This document shows, piece by piece, positions 1 through 7,738 of a stretch of DNA of 36,493 bases (positions are counted from its first letter, which is position 1; each line of letters opens with the position of its first letter). This stretch comes from an uncultured Nitratireductor sp. (GTDB lineage: Bacteria > Pseudomonadota > Alphaproteobacteria > Rhizobiales > Rhizobiaceae). The notes beneath the pieces were generated by a model that worked only from the letters and a program-made list of their open reading frames with translations, had not been told where the DNA came from and ran no database searches. The position numbers and the translations under genes were made by a program. Location: assembly GCF_913053745.1 (NCBI RefSeq), contig NZ_CAJXGF010000026.1, forward strand, positions 1-36,493, given 5' to 3'.

Positions 1-383
1 AGCGTCTCTGCGTCCCGTCTTGCCAGAAGTCGTGCGCCCAGCGCTGAATCGGCTGCGGTTTTGCGGAAGGTCATGGCCTCGCCATCTACAGCCAAAAGCG
101 GGGTGCCGGTCCGAGCGTCGAAAACGCACACGAGGCCCTGCACCGAGGCCTGCGGCGGCATGAGGGTCAGGTTTTGAGGGAATACCCCGACCATCTTGAC
201 CACGATGATGTCCTGCTGATTCCAGCCAACGAGCGTCACGAACTTGTTCGGCCCGCCCTCAGGCTCATCCGCAATCAGGTTGGCCGTCTCCGGCATAACC
301 CCGTGATGCGCCTGTTCGAGCGCGTCGATCAGCGAGGCATAGTCAAGAGTTTCGTGCACGGTTTGAGCATCGATGTATTGCAT
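1..383 (-). CDS. Ornithine cyclodeaminase / mu-crystallin family protein (3' end outside the window)
   Basis: The reading frame starts at an ATG at 383 and runs off the left edge, so only about 127 N-terminal residues are visible. They include LVGWNQQD, a stretch leading into VQGLVCVFDARTGTPLLAVDG, and FRKTAADSALGARLLAR, which matches the conserved T-x-R-T-A-A-x-S-A-x-A-A-x-x-LAR region of the ornithine cyclodeaminase/mu-crystallin/alanine dehydrogenase family. Members are cytosolic NAD(P)-dependent enzymes that deaminate, reduce or oxidise amino acids or cyclic imines. The gene begins only 8 nt after the DctM stop, so it is the last visible gene of the deglycase/TRAP operon. The context suggests it handles the amine or amino-acid half of the imported compound; that role is inference. 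The ribosome binding site is weak, consistent with translational coupling. Confidence 0.8.
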   Translation of the reverse strand, partial: MQYIDAQTVHETLDYASLIDALEQAHHGVMPETANLIADEPEGGPNKFVTLVGWNQQDIIVVKMVGVFPQNLTLMPPQASVQGLVCVFDARTGTPLLAVDGEAMTFRKTAADSALGARLLARRDAET

Positions 384-391
384 GAAAGGTC

Positions 392-1666
392 TCAGAAAAG
401 AAGATTGGGCAAGGCGGTGACCAGTGGTGGGAAGACGGCCAGCAGAAGAAGGACCGCCACCAACGCCGCCAGGAAGGGCAATGCCTCGCGGGTGTATTCC
501 TCCACCGAACAACGCGTGATGGCGCAGACGGTGTAAAGCACCGTTCCGACCGGCGGTGTCAGTGACCCGATGGTGGTGTTCAAGACCAGAAGAACACCGA
601 AATGGACGGGATCGATCCCGAGCAGGCTCGTCACCTCCAGAAGCAGTGGCGCAAGGATGACGAGCAGAGCCAGCCCTTCCAGAACGGTTCCAAGGGCAAG
701 CAGCCCCAGCATGATGATCAGAAGAACCACATGCGGATTGTCGGAGATGACAAGCAGTGCACCGACAATCTGCTGAGGAATCTGCTCCAGTGCGAGGATC
801 ATCGAGAAGACACTGGCGGAGGCGACGATGAACAGAACACTCGCAGTCGTATGAGCGGATTCACGCAGAAGACCGTATGTGTCGCCAAGTCCGATCCCAC
901 GGTAGATGACAAGGCCGACCGCGAATGCATAGATTGCGGCGATAGCACCCAGTTCCGTCGGGGTGAACCAGCCGGTGCGCAGCCCGAAGATGAGCATGAC
1001 GGGCATGGCCAGTGCCCACAGGGCAGCGCGCCCGCGGCCAAGAACCTCGGTCGCGGAGGCTCTTTTCTCGCGCTCCGGCCGGTATCCGCGCCGCTTGGCG
1101 ATGAGCCGCACCGTCACCAGAAGCGCTCCCGTGATCAGGAAGGCCGGCACGACACCACCGAGAAAAAGCCGCCCGATCGAGGTGTTGGTGAGCAAGCCGT
1201 AGATGATGAGGCCAATGCTTGGCGGCATGATCGGCGCAATGGCACCGGATGCCGCACTGATGACGGAGGCAAAACCGTTGGAATACCCCTTGTCGCGCAT
1301 GATCGGGGCAATCGTGCGCGCATCAATGGCTGCGTCGGCATTGGACGATCCCGACATTGCACCCAGAAACAGGGAGTTCATCACGGCCACCTGCGCCAGA
1401 CCACCCCACCAATGCCCGACCAGCGCATTGGCAAAACCATAGAGGCGCTCAGCAATGCCGCCACGGGCCATGGCGGCGCCTGCGACCACGAAGAAGGGGA
1501 CGGCCAGAAGCGGAAAGGATTCCAGTGCCGAGGACATGCGTTGAGCCACAATGCTCGCCATCATCGGGTTCACGGCGAAATAGGCGACCGATGTTCCCAG
1601 CAGAACGAAGGCGATCGGTGTTCCGAGAACAAGAAGCAGCAGGAAGACAATCGCAATGAGGGTCAA
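392..1666 (-). CDS. dctM: TRAP transporter large permease subunit, DctM type
   Basis: A 424-residue polytopic membrane protein, close to the usual DctM length of about 427. It is hydrophobic throughout and carries family segments such as LLVLGTPIAFVLLGTS near the N-terminus, FLGAMSGSSNADAA and SAASGAIAPIMPPSIGLIIYG in the middle, and LNTTIGSLTPPVGTVLY near the C-terminus. It is the ion-coupled translocating subunit that works with DctQ and the periplasmic receptor. The start chosen is TTG at 1666, preceded by GGAGGA at good spacing. This TTG shares bases with the DctQ stop (TTGA, 4-nt overlap), which implies translational coupling. The frame stays open upstream, but that part overlaps dctQ and is not family-like. 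The substrate is probably the compound degraded by frlB/frlD. Confidence 0.93.
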   Translation of the reverse strand: MTLIAIVFLLLLVLGTPIAFVLLGTSVAYFAVNPMMASIVAQRMSSALESFPLLAVPFFVVAGAAMARGGIAERLYGFANALVGHWWGGLAQVAVMNSLFLGAMSGSSNADAAIDARTIAPIMRDKGYSNGFASVISAASGAIAPIMPPSIGLIIYGLLTNTSIGRLFLGGVVPAFLITGALLVTVRLIAKRRGYRPEREKRASATEVLGRGRAALWALAMPVMLIFGLRTGWFTPTELGAIAAIYAFAVGLVIYRGIGLGDTYGLLRESAHTTASVLFIVASASVFSMILALEQIPQQIVGALLVISDNPHVVLLIIMLGLLALGTVLEGLALLVILAPLLLEVTSLLGIDPVHFGVLLVLNTTIGSLTPPVGTVLYTVCAITRCSVEEYTREALPFLAALVAVLLLLAVFPPLVTALPNLLF

Positions 1667-2145
1667 GGCCGATCCTCCGGACCCGCCTTCAAACGCTCCC
1701 ACGCCTGTGTGATCTGAACGAGGATCAGCACGGCCATGGCTGCCAGGAGTCCTACAGACACGATCCATTTTGGCCAACCCAGAGCGAGAAAGCGTGTGAA
1801 GCGCGCCGTGGCGATCTGTGCCTGTGCGGCATCGATCACCGCGAGTGCAATGACGGTGACAATGGCGTGGACCAGCAATTGCACAGCAAGGCGCCAACGG
1901 GGTGGCAAACGGTTGGAGAAAAAGCTCACCCCAAAGAGCTGGCCATTGAGGGCCGCCCCGACGAGGCCGAACCACACGACACCGGCAAAGGCCACCAGCG
2001 CGAGATCATGCGCTGCGTGAAAGGTGAGGCCAAACAATCCGCGCGCGAGAACATTGGCGCTTACGACCAGCAGAACAACGCCCAGCAGGATGGCCGGGAT
2101 GACCGAACCAACAACGGAAAAGAACCTGTGCAGCACTCCCCTCAC
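1663..2145 (-). CDS. dctQ: TRAP transporter small permease subunit, DctQ type
   Basis: A 160-residue inner-membrane protein with four predicted hydrophobic helices (roughly residues 10-35, 45-67, 85-110 and 128-150), the normal DctQ topology and length. Family features include the early helix with AILLGVVLLVVSANVLARGLF and the second helix with DLALVAFAGVVWFGLVGAAL. DctQ pairs with DctM to form the permease. The start is GTG at 2145 just after a GGAGGA motif; GTG at 2136 is an alternative. A gap of 157 nt holding a small hairpin separates it from the receptor gene upstream, and its stop overlaps the TTG start of dctM. Confidence 0.9.
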   Translation of the reverse strand: MRGVLHRFFSVVGSVIPAILLGVVLLVVSANVLARGLFGLTFHAAHDLALVAFAGVVWFGLVGAALNGQLFGVSFFSNRLPPRWRLAVQLLVHAIVTVIALAVIDAAQAQIATARFTRFLALGWPKWIVSVGLLAAMAVLILVQITQAWERLKAGPEDRP

Positions 2146-2251
2146 CTTTCCTCCCGGGATCCCCTCGCCCGCATTGTTATGTTGTCAGGTCAAGTGATCG
2201 GCGACGATGTCCCGCTGTTGAGAACACCGCCGCCGTTCACTTGGGGTCGAT

Positions 2252-2268
2252 GGCAATCACGGATTGCC
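2252..2268 (-). other. Small intercistronic hairpin between dctP and dctQ
   Basis: GGCAATC and GATTGCC form a perfect 7-bp stem with a 3-nt loop in the 157-nt gap between the receptor and small-permease genes. It has no U-tract, so it is not a standard terminator. It could slow 3' decay of the receptor message or attenuate read-through. Function is inference. Confidence 0.35.
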
Positions 2269-2302
2269 CCAACACACCACCGACCCTCAAGCGACCCTCA
2301 AG

Positions 2303-3316
2303 TCACTTTCCGGTAGCGGCGGCACGGACCTTGTCGTAGAGCCCTTCAGGCCATTGCGGAAAGCTATTGTAGAAGCCGGCCGTCGCTTTGCGGTAGGCAT
2401 CGATGTCGGCATCGTGGAACGTGACGCCAGCGGCTTCAAACTCCTTGCGGATCTCTGCGGCCTTCTCTTCCGACAGAGTTGTCAACTCACGCCCGCCCTG
2501 ACGGAACTCTTCCACAAGAATCGCGCGGTCCTCATCGCTGATCGACTGATAGGCAGCCTCACTCATCACCCATCCAGTGAAGAGGTTGAAATGCCCGGTC
2601 AAGGTGAGGTGTTTTGCCGGTTCATACCAGCGGCTCGCACGAAGGCCGGTCAATGGCGCCTCAGCAGCTGTCACAACGCCCTGCGACAAAGCCGAGTAGA
2701 CCTCCGCCGCCTCGACCGTCGTCGCAATGACCTCAAGGGGTTCGAATGTCTTCAGCCATGTTTCCACCGGTGGCACCCGCATCCGCACACCTTTCAAATC
2801 GGCCGGCTCCACATAGGGTACATCACCGATCATGTGACGGGGCCCATCAAACCAGTTGATCGCAAGAACCCGGATTGCCGCCTTTTCAGCCAACTGGTCA
2901 TAGTAGCCCTGCATCAGGTCCGAATTGGCGAGGCGCTCCCCCTGTTCACTGTCATCAATGATGAACGGGCCTTCAACGACGGACAGTTCCGGTACGCCGA
3001 AAGTGGCCATGAAGGAGGCCGAGGTAAAGGTAATGATGGGTTGCCCCTGGCTTGCCTGCTCCAGTGAATCACTGGTCGAGCCAAGCTGCCCTGAAGGAAA
3101 AAGCTGGAAGGCGACGCGGCCTTCAGTACGCTCGGTGATGCGTTCGGCGACCTTTTCCACCATGACAACCGAATCCGCTGTGGGCGGATTGACCGAGGCA
3201 ATGCGCAAGGTGACTTCCGCAGCATGAGCGGGAGGTAAAACCGCCATCACCACGCCAGCTGCAATGCTGCCCAGAATGCTTCGACGTTTGATCAAGTTCA
3301 TGTTTCTGTTCCCCAT
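2303..3316 (-). CDS. dctP: TRAP transporter periplasmic solute-binding protein, DctP type
   Basis: A 337-residue secreted receptor. The start is ATG at 3316, preceded by GGAGGAG at 4 nt; the frame is open further upstream but overlaps frlB. The N-terminus has KRRSILGS followed by a hydrophobic core and AHA|AEV, a Tat-like signal peptide, which is common in this family. The mature part has DctP features: LRIASVNPPTADSV at the start, FQLFPSGQLGSTSDSLEQ, and LKGVRMRVPPVETWLKTF containing the conserved arginine that contacts ligand carboxylates. It lies between frlB and dctQ in the same operon. Hairpins on both sides fit the usual need for more receptor than permease. A carboxylated ligand such as a fructosyl-amino acid is plausible but not shown. 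Confidence 0.93.
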   Translation of the reverse strand: MGNRNMNLIKRRSILGSIAAGVVMAVLPPAHAAEVTLRIASVNPPTADSVVMVEKVAERITERTEGRVAFQLFPSGQLGSTSDSLEQASQGQPIITFTSASFMATFGVPELSVVEGPFIIDDSEQGERLANSDLMQGYYDQLAEKAAIRVLAINWFDGPRHMIGDVPYVEPADLKGVRMRVPPVETWLKTFEPLEVIATTVEAAEVYSALSQGVVTAAEAPLTGLRASRWYEPAKHLTLTGHFNLFTGWVMSEAAYQSISDEDRAILVEEFRQGGRELTTLSEEKAAEIRKEFEAAGVTFHDADIDAYRKATAGFYNSFPQWPEGLYDKVRAAATGK

Positions 3317-3373
3317 GATGCTCCTCCGTTTTAGCGCGCCCGTCTCATGCAATGAGCGCCTTCTCACTGCGTT

Positions 3374-3400
3374 CGCGGCGGCAATGTTTCCACCGCCGCG
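3374..3400 (-). other. Intercistronic hairpin between frlB and dctP
   Basis: CGCGGCGG (3374-3381) and CCGCCGCG (3393-3400) form a perfect 8-bp GC stem with an 11-nt loop in the 98-nt gap between the frlB stop and the dctP start. There is no U-run. It may shield the dctP transcript 5' end after processing, or partly attenuate the operon. Confidence 0.4.
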
Positions 3401-3414
3401 CTCAGATTTTCCCC

Positions 3415-4416
3415 TCAGTAATCGTGGATCTTCTTCATGTAGCGTCGTGCTTCGAGCATGGTGTGATTGCGGCGCTGGGCGAGCTTGTAGGCAAACCCCC
3501 AAAGGGCATCGAAGAAGATCAGTGGCACGAGATAGCCCTGGAACGCCGCGTCGATCCCACTCAGATCGAGCTCGGCTGCATCCAGAACCATGATCCTTTC
3601 GCGATCACCGAACCGGTAGAGAAAATCGCGCGTGCGCTCTTCGATGCGCCGCGTCTCATCCATCCCAATGAGGAGAATGGCGTTGGTGTTTTCATCGACG
3701 ACCTCGAAAGGCCCGTGAAAGAACTCGTTCGCGTGAATGGCCTGCGAGTTGATCCACTGCATTTCCATCAACACGCAGATGGCGAAGGAGTAGGCAGCCC
3801 CATAACCGGCGCCACTGGCCGCGGTGTAGATGACCGAACTGTCCTTGAACCGGTCCGCATAGGTTTCGAAGCGATCTTCATAGACGCTCTTTGCCTGATC
3901 GATGGCCGACTGCAGATTGCCGAGACTGGACAAAAGAGAGGAGACAACATCGTGCCCTTCCCGCTGGCGCAAAAGGCCCGCCAAAATCATGTAGAGAACA
4001 GCGTAATTGCTCTCTGCGGGGTCGATCGGGACACCAGTTGTGTAGGGCGCATCGTAGCGCACCACATGGTCTGCCGCCTCGGCCAAAGGGGATTGAGGAT
4101 CGAGCGTCATGGCCACGGTCACAGCGCCGTGCTCACGTGCAAACCTGGCAGCGTTCGCGGTTTCCCGCGTGGTGCCCGTCTGCGAGCAGAGGATCACCAG
4201 CGCCTTCTCGCCCAGATGACGGGGATGGCGGCAAATGAATTCATCCGCATTGTAGAGATCGGATGTGATCGTCTCGAAATGCCGATCGATAAAGTATTTT
4301 CCCGGGTGCATGATCGACAGGGATCCACCGCAAGCAACCAGAAACACATGGGTGATCTCGCGTTGCCCGATCGCCTCCAGGGCCATCTGCACATCCGGGC
4401 TCAATTCACGCTTCAT
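3415..4416 (-). CDS. frlB: SIS-domain sugar-phosphate deglycase, FrlB-like
   Basis: A 333-residue cytosolic protein with two SIS (sugar isomerase) domains, about residues 20-165 and 190-310. The first contains FLVACGGSLSI and ILCSQTGTTRETANAARFA, the phosphosugar-binding loops. The second begins near YTAASGAGYGAAYSFAICVLMEMQ. IHANEFFHGPFEVVDE matches the conserved catalytic-site segment of the FrlB group, which splits fructoselysine-6-phosphate into glucose-6-phosphate and lysine. Length is near E. coli FrlB (340). It starts at ATG 4416 with GAGGA 7 nt upstream and is the first gene of the operon. The neighbouring frlD-like kinase supports the assignment. Glucoselysine-6-phosphate deglycase or another aminosugar-phosphate deglycase or isomerase cannot be excluded. 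Confidence 0.82.
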   Translation of the reverse strand: MKRELSPDVQMALEAIGQREITHVFLVACGGSLSIMHPGKYFIDRHFETITSDLYNADEFICRHPRHLGEKALVILCSQTGTTRETANAARFAREHGAVTVAMTLDPQSPLAEAADHVVRYDAPYTTGVPIDPAESNYAVLYMILAGLLRQREGHDVVSSLLSSLGNLQSAIDQAKSVYEDRFETYADRFKDSSVIYTAASGAGYGAAYSFAICVLMEMQWINSQAIHANEFFHGPFEVVDENTNAILLIGMDETRRIEERTRDFLYRFGDRERIMVLDAAELDLSGIDAAFQGYLVPLIFFDALWGFAYKLAQRRNHTMLEARRYMKKIHDY

Positions 4417-4472
4417 ACCAATTCCTCTGCACAGCCTCCCCTTACCGGAGACCTTGTTGACACCATGGAGTC

Positions 4473-4502
4473 ATTGTGGGAACGTTCTCACACCTTGTCA
4501 AT
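4473..4502 (-). promoter_or_regulatory. Predicted promoter of the frlB-dctPQM operon
   Basis: On the minus strand a consensus -35 TTGACA (4502-4497) is followed after 18 nt by CACAAT (4478-4473) as the -10. This would start transcription near 4466, about 50 nt before the frlB ATG. The LacI-type palindrome fills the spacer and overlaps the -10, a geometry suited to repression. A plus-strand TTGACA also occurs at 4457-4462 facing frlD, but no good -10 was found for it. Confidence 0.55.
4475..4492. promoter_or_regulatory. LacI-family operator between frlB and frlD
   Basis: TGTGGGAACGTTCTCACA is an 18-bp inverted repeat with 8 of 9 pairs matching, centred on CG (AACGTT core), typical of LacI-family operators. 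It is the only such site noticed in the 100-bp divergent gap, and the LacI-type gene at 5352-6455 is the obvious candidate to bind it. One bound dimer could control both directions. Confidence 0.65.
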
Positions 4503-4516
4503 CGGAATAGAGAAAA

Positions 4517-5380
4517 ATGGTTCGAATCGCGGCGATCGGAGACAATGATGTTGACTGTTACCTCTCCAATGGGCTGATGTATCCGGGAGGAAATTGCTAC
4601 AATGTCTCCATCTTTGCCCGCCGTTTTGGAGTCGAAAGCGCCTATATCGGCGCCATGGCCAACGACCCTGCCGGGAGGCACATGCGCAATGTCCTGCTCA
4701 AGGAGCGGGTCGATATCGAGCGGCTGCGCACCGCTGACGGAATCACGGCCTATTGCGTGATCGGCCACGTCGACGGGGACCGGGTGTTTCTCAACAATGA
4801 TTTCGGCGTCTCGCGCTTCATTCCCGATATTGACGACTTCGAGTTCCTTTCGGGATATGACGTCGCCCATGTCGGCCAGAGCAGTGCACTTGACCAATGG
4901 CTTCCCGAGATCGCCGAGCGAACAGCCCTCTCCTACGATTTCGCCGTTCGCCATGAGGCAGAGCATATAGGAAAGGTCGCGCCGCTGTGCCAATTGGCTT
5001 CCGTTTCCACCAGCCACCTTTCGCACAAGGACGCCGTGGATCTTGCCCTGACTATCAAGGGTGCGGGCGCGCAGTGGGTGCTGGCAACTCGAGGACGCGA
5101 CGGAGCCATTCTCCTCAAAGGCGATGCTCAATACGACATCCAAGCCGCTTCAGTCGAGGCGGTGGATACTCTCGGCGCCGGCGACACCTTCATCGCCCGC
5201 ACCCTTGTGGGACTCATGACAGGGGAAAAGCCGAACGACACGCTATCAGCCGCAGCCAAGGCAGCTGCCGGAACCTGCTCCTTTCATGGAGCCGTCGGTT
5301 ATGGGGTCCCGATCGACGTTCCTGTCCAACTCGACATGGCGCAGGCTGCGCTCAAACAGAGTTCGCCGGCGGCTGAATAG
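4517..5380 (+). CDS. frlD: PfkB-family carbohydrate kinase, FrlD-like
   Basis: A 287-residue cytosolic kinase of the ribokinase/PfkB fold. N-terminal IAAIGDNDVDCY and MYPGGNCYNVSIFARRFG resemble the IGDN-VD-Y and GGN-VNVA motifs of fructoselysine 6-kinase FrlD. The C-terminal DTLGAGDTFIARTLVGL is the PfkB signature, with the GAGD anion hole and catalytic aspartate. FrlD phosphorylates the 6-hydroxyl of fructosyl-amines to make the FrlB substrate. The start is ATG 4517 with a weak ribosome site. It is divergent from frlB across a shared operator, and its last 29 bp overlap the 3' end of the convergent lacI-type gene. Other PfkB sugar kinases remain possible, but the frlB pairing favours this call. 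Confidence 0.82.
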   Translation: MVRIAAIGDNDVDCYLSNGLMYPGGNCYNVSIFARRFGVESAYIGAMANDPAGRHMRNVLLKERVDIERLRTADGITAYCVIGHVDGDRVFLNNDFGVSRFIPDIDDFEFLSGYDVAHVGQSSALDQWLPEIAERTALSYDFAVRHEAEHIGKVAPLCQLASVSTSHLSHKDAVDLALTIKGAGAQWVLATRGRDGAILLKGDAQYDIQAASVEAVDTLGAGDTFIARTLVGLMTGEKPNDTLSAAAKAAAGTCSFHGAVGYGVPIDVPVQLDMAQAALKQSSPAAE

Positions 5381-6455
5381 ACCCCCTCAGGATCAGGTCG
5401 GCTTTCAACATGGAAACGCGAGGAGGGCGCGTGGCGTCGGCGATGCGGTCGAGCACGAGACGCGCAGCTGTCTCTCCGACCTCCCTTGTCGGCTGTACAA
5501 CAGCGCTGATCGTCGGCTCATGGAACTGCATCCAGTCGAGATCGTCGAAGCACACGAGTGAAACGTCTTGCGGGATCGAAAGCCGTTCCGCCTTCAACAC
5601 GCCCATCAGCGCAGCAGACATCAGACCATCGGTGGAGAAGAAGGCTGTGGGGGGTGCACTGTGCCGGAAACAGGATGCGATGGCTGCTGTAGCAGCGTCG
5701 ATCGAGTAGGTGCCAACACGCGCTACAAGTGCCGGATCCACCGACACTCCGGCCTCCAGATGTGCCTGCAGATAGCCGAGCAGGCGCTGCCAACTGGGGA
5801 ACAAGTGGTCTGATGAGACCGAGCCTTCCAAAACGCCCGCGATGAAATCCTCGAAATTCCCGCCCTGCCACCATTCGAGTTCCGCCACGATACCGATGCG
5901 TCGGTGACCGACTGCAATGAGTTCAGCCGTACAGCGCCTGGACGCCGTAACATTGTCGACGGTCACTGCGTCCGTGTCCAACCCTTCGACAATACGGTCG
6001 ATCTGGACCAAGGGCTTTCCTGTCGCGACAAAGGCCTGCAAGTGTTCCGCACCTGACAGTTGGCTTGGGGCAACGATCAGGCCATCCACCTGCTTCTGGA
6101 TGAGCAGTTCTACGGCCTCGATCTCCTTCTGGGGCTCTTCATCGCTGCCCGTCAGGAGAATGCCGAACCCCTCGGCCCGCGAGATGTCGTAGATTCCGCG
6201 AAGAACGCTGGAATAAAACGGGCTTTGGATATCCCCGGCAACAACGCCAATCGTCTTGGTCACGCCGGTAATCAGGCTGCGTGCGAGCTGGTTGGGCTTA
6301 TAGCCGAGCTGGCGCGCGCTTTTATGAACGCGATTGCGCACATCCTCACTGCTATAACCATACCCGCCCAGAACCCTGCCGGCGGTGGCAGTGCCCACAC
6401 CTGCCAGCCTGGCAACCTCCGCGATAGTAACTTTGCGGCTTTTTTCTTGTGTCAC
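5352..6455 (-). CDS. LacI-family transcriptional regulator of the deglycase/TRAP locus
   Basis: A 367-residue LacI/GalR-type regulator. The N-terminal helix-turn-helix and hinge helix span about residues 8-62 (KVTIAEVARLAGVGTATAGRVL, then GYKPNQLARSL). The rest is a periplasmic-binding-protein-like effector domain starting IGVVAGDIQSPFYSSVLRGI and including LVCFDDLDWMQF and ISAVVQPTREVGETAARL. The start is GTG at 6455 with GGAGGG 7 nt upstream. It probably represses the operon through the palindrome at 4475-4492 and is relieved by the imported sugar-amine or a phosphorylated derivative (inference). Its 3' end overlaps that of frlD tail to tail. No matching operator was found in front of its own gene. 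Confidence 0.92.
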   Translation of the reverse strand: MTQEKSRKVTIAEVARLAGVGTATAGRVLGGYGYSSEDVRNRVHKSARQLGYKPNQLARSLITGVTKTIGVVAGDIQSPFYSSVLRGIYDISRAEGFGILLTGSDEEPQKEIEAVELLIQKQVDGLIVAPSQLSGAEHLQAFVATGKPLVQIDRIVEGLDTDAVTVDNVTASRRCTAELIAVGHRRIGIVAELEWWQGGNFEDFIAGVLEGSVSSDHLFPSWQRLLGYLQAHLEAGVSVDPALVARVGTYSIDAATAAIASCFRHSAPPTAFFSTDGLMSAALMGVLKAERLSIPQDVSLVCFDDLDWMQFHEPTISAVVQPTREVGETAARLVLDRIADATRPPRVSMLKADLILRGSIQPPANSV

Positions 6456-6947
6456 AGCGACCCTCCGGACCCTCTATCTCGCAAAGCAGCCGTGCCTGCA
6501 AGCTACCCCTTTTATCGGTCAGATCCGAGAAACGGGAATGACTGGTTGTGAAATGTCGATCCTGGAAACCGCATCCCGTATGCAATTGATCACTAGCACC
6601 AGCGTCACGGTATCGGTCGCGATCGGCGCATAGTAGAACGCCGACCGGCTCAGCCGCACAAAACGGCACTACTGGCTGATGTCGAGACTCAGGTGATCCT
6701 GGCGCTCCATCGTTGTGTTCTTCACAGGCTCATCGCTTGAGCCCGAAGAACAGAAAGTCGTTTTTAACGCCAGCTTTCAAAGCCTGGGGCGGAGGTCCTT
6801 AATCTCCATCTCAATAGGAGCGTCGGTTTGTCCTCGCAGGCAAACACACTGGCCACATCCTTGACGGCCAGTCGTTTCTACGTACTCGCACTTGTAGAAA
6901 TGTAGGAGCTTGCGGGACACCCTTCTTGGAGATGGAGACGAGCAGGG
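6456..6947. other. Intergenic region before the IS481 remnant
   Basis: About 490 bp with no convincing gene. The part next to 6456 should hold the promoter of the LacI-type gene. The segment 6540-6600 reads on as a short frame rich in ATG codons but resembles nothing known. The rest (6700-6940) probably includes left-end material of the IS481 element, but no clear terminal inverted repeat was identified. Confidence 0.4.
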
Positions 6948-7660
6948 ATGCGTTTCATGATAGAGAATCGGAGGGAGATTCAGCGCAAGCTACGCATTCT
7001 CGAGCACGCCGCCGAGACGGGAAACGTTTGCAAGACATGCCGCTATTTCGGGATCGGCCGCGCCAGTTTCTATCGGTGGCAGGCTGCGTATCGACGACAC
7101 GGAAAACAGGTCTGGTCAATCGCAAGCCGATCCCGAAGAACCCGGCCAGATCGCATTCCGCGGGGCAATGGCTGAACCAATTACCGCGCGGCACATGGAT
7201 GCGAAGATCAGGCGCTACAAGTACACGGCCATCGATGATGCGGCCCGCATCCGAGTGCTCAAGGTCTATGCGCGACATACTCACGTCAACACCATCGATT
7301 TCATCGTTTATATCATCGACAAGTTCCGCATCCGCGAGGTGAGAACCAACAACAGGCACGAATTCCAGGCCAAGTTCCAAAGGCATGTCGAGGACAAAGG
7401 CATCCGCCATGCCGATATCAAACCGACCTCGCCACAGCTGAATGGAAAAGTGGAACGATCGCACCCTTCCGACCAGGAGTTCTACCAACTCCTCACTTAC
7501 AAGGGAAACGTCGATCTCGAAGCCAAGCTGCGCGAGTGGAAACGCTTTTATAATCTCGCCAGACCTCATGGCGCCTTCAAAGGCAAGATACCTTGCGAGG
7601 CACTCAAAACAGGCCGGCACAGGAGCCGGTATCCGAGCGACGGCCGACACCTAGTACAAT
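6948..7660 (+). pseudogene. Degraded IS481-family transposase
   Basis: The first part (6948-7109) encodes the helix-turn-helix region NVCKTCRYFGIGRASFYRW typical of IS481 transposases. The match then moves to another frame (GLVNRKPIPKNPA, then QLPRGTWMRR) and to a third from about 7204 (KIRRYKYTAIDDAARIRVL) through NGKVERSHPSDQEFYQLL to HGAFKGKIPCEAL near 7605. Two internal deletions removed about 60 and 40 residues, including the first catalytic aspartate. The second catalytic aspartate in the usual TDNGHEF motif is an asparagine here (TNNRHEF), while the final glutamate (KVERSH) remains. The element is therefore inactive and marks old insertion activity at the island edge. Confidence 0.88.
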
Positions 7661-7738
7661 CGCACTATCTGGTCCGCCGTCCGCAGTGGTGCTATTCGTC
7701 GCTGGCCGCCGATTTTCAATCAGAAGGGCAGACTCCGA

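Noticed and set aside
602..1717. Long plus-strand open frame opposite dctM
   Set aside because: It is the antisense of a well-supported transporter gene, is rich in charged low-complexity residues and has no family motif; typical of GC-rich DNA.
2264..3067. Plus-strand open frame opposite dctP
   Set aside because: It mirrors the dctP codons and has no ribosome site or recognisable domain.
3352..4548. 398-codon plus-strand frame across frlB
   Set aside because: It is antisense to a clear SIS-domain gene and crosses the divergent promoter into frlD.
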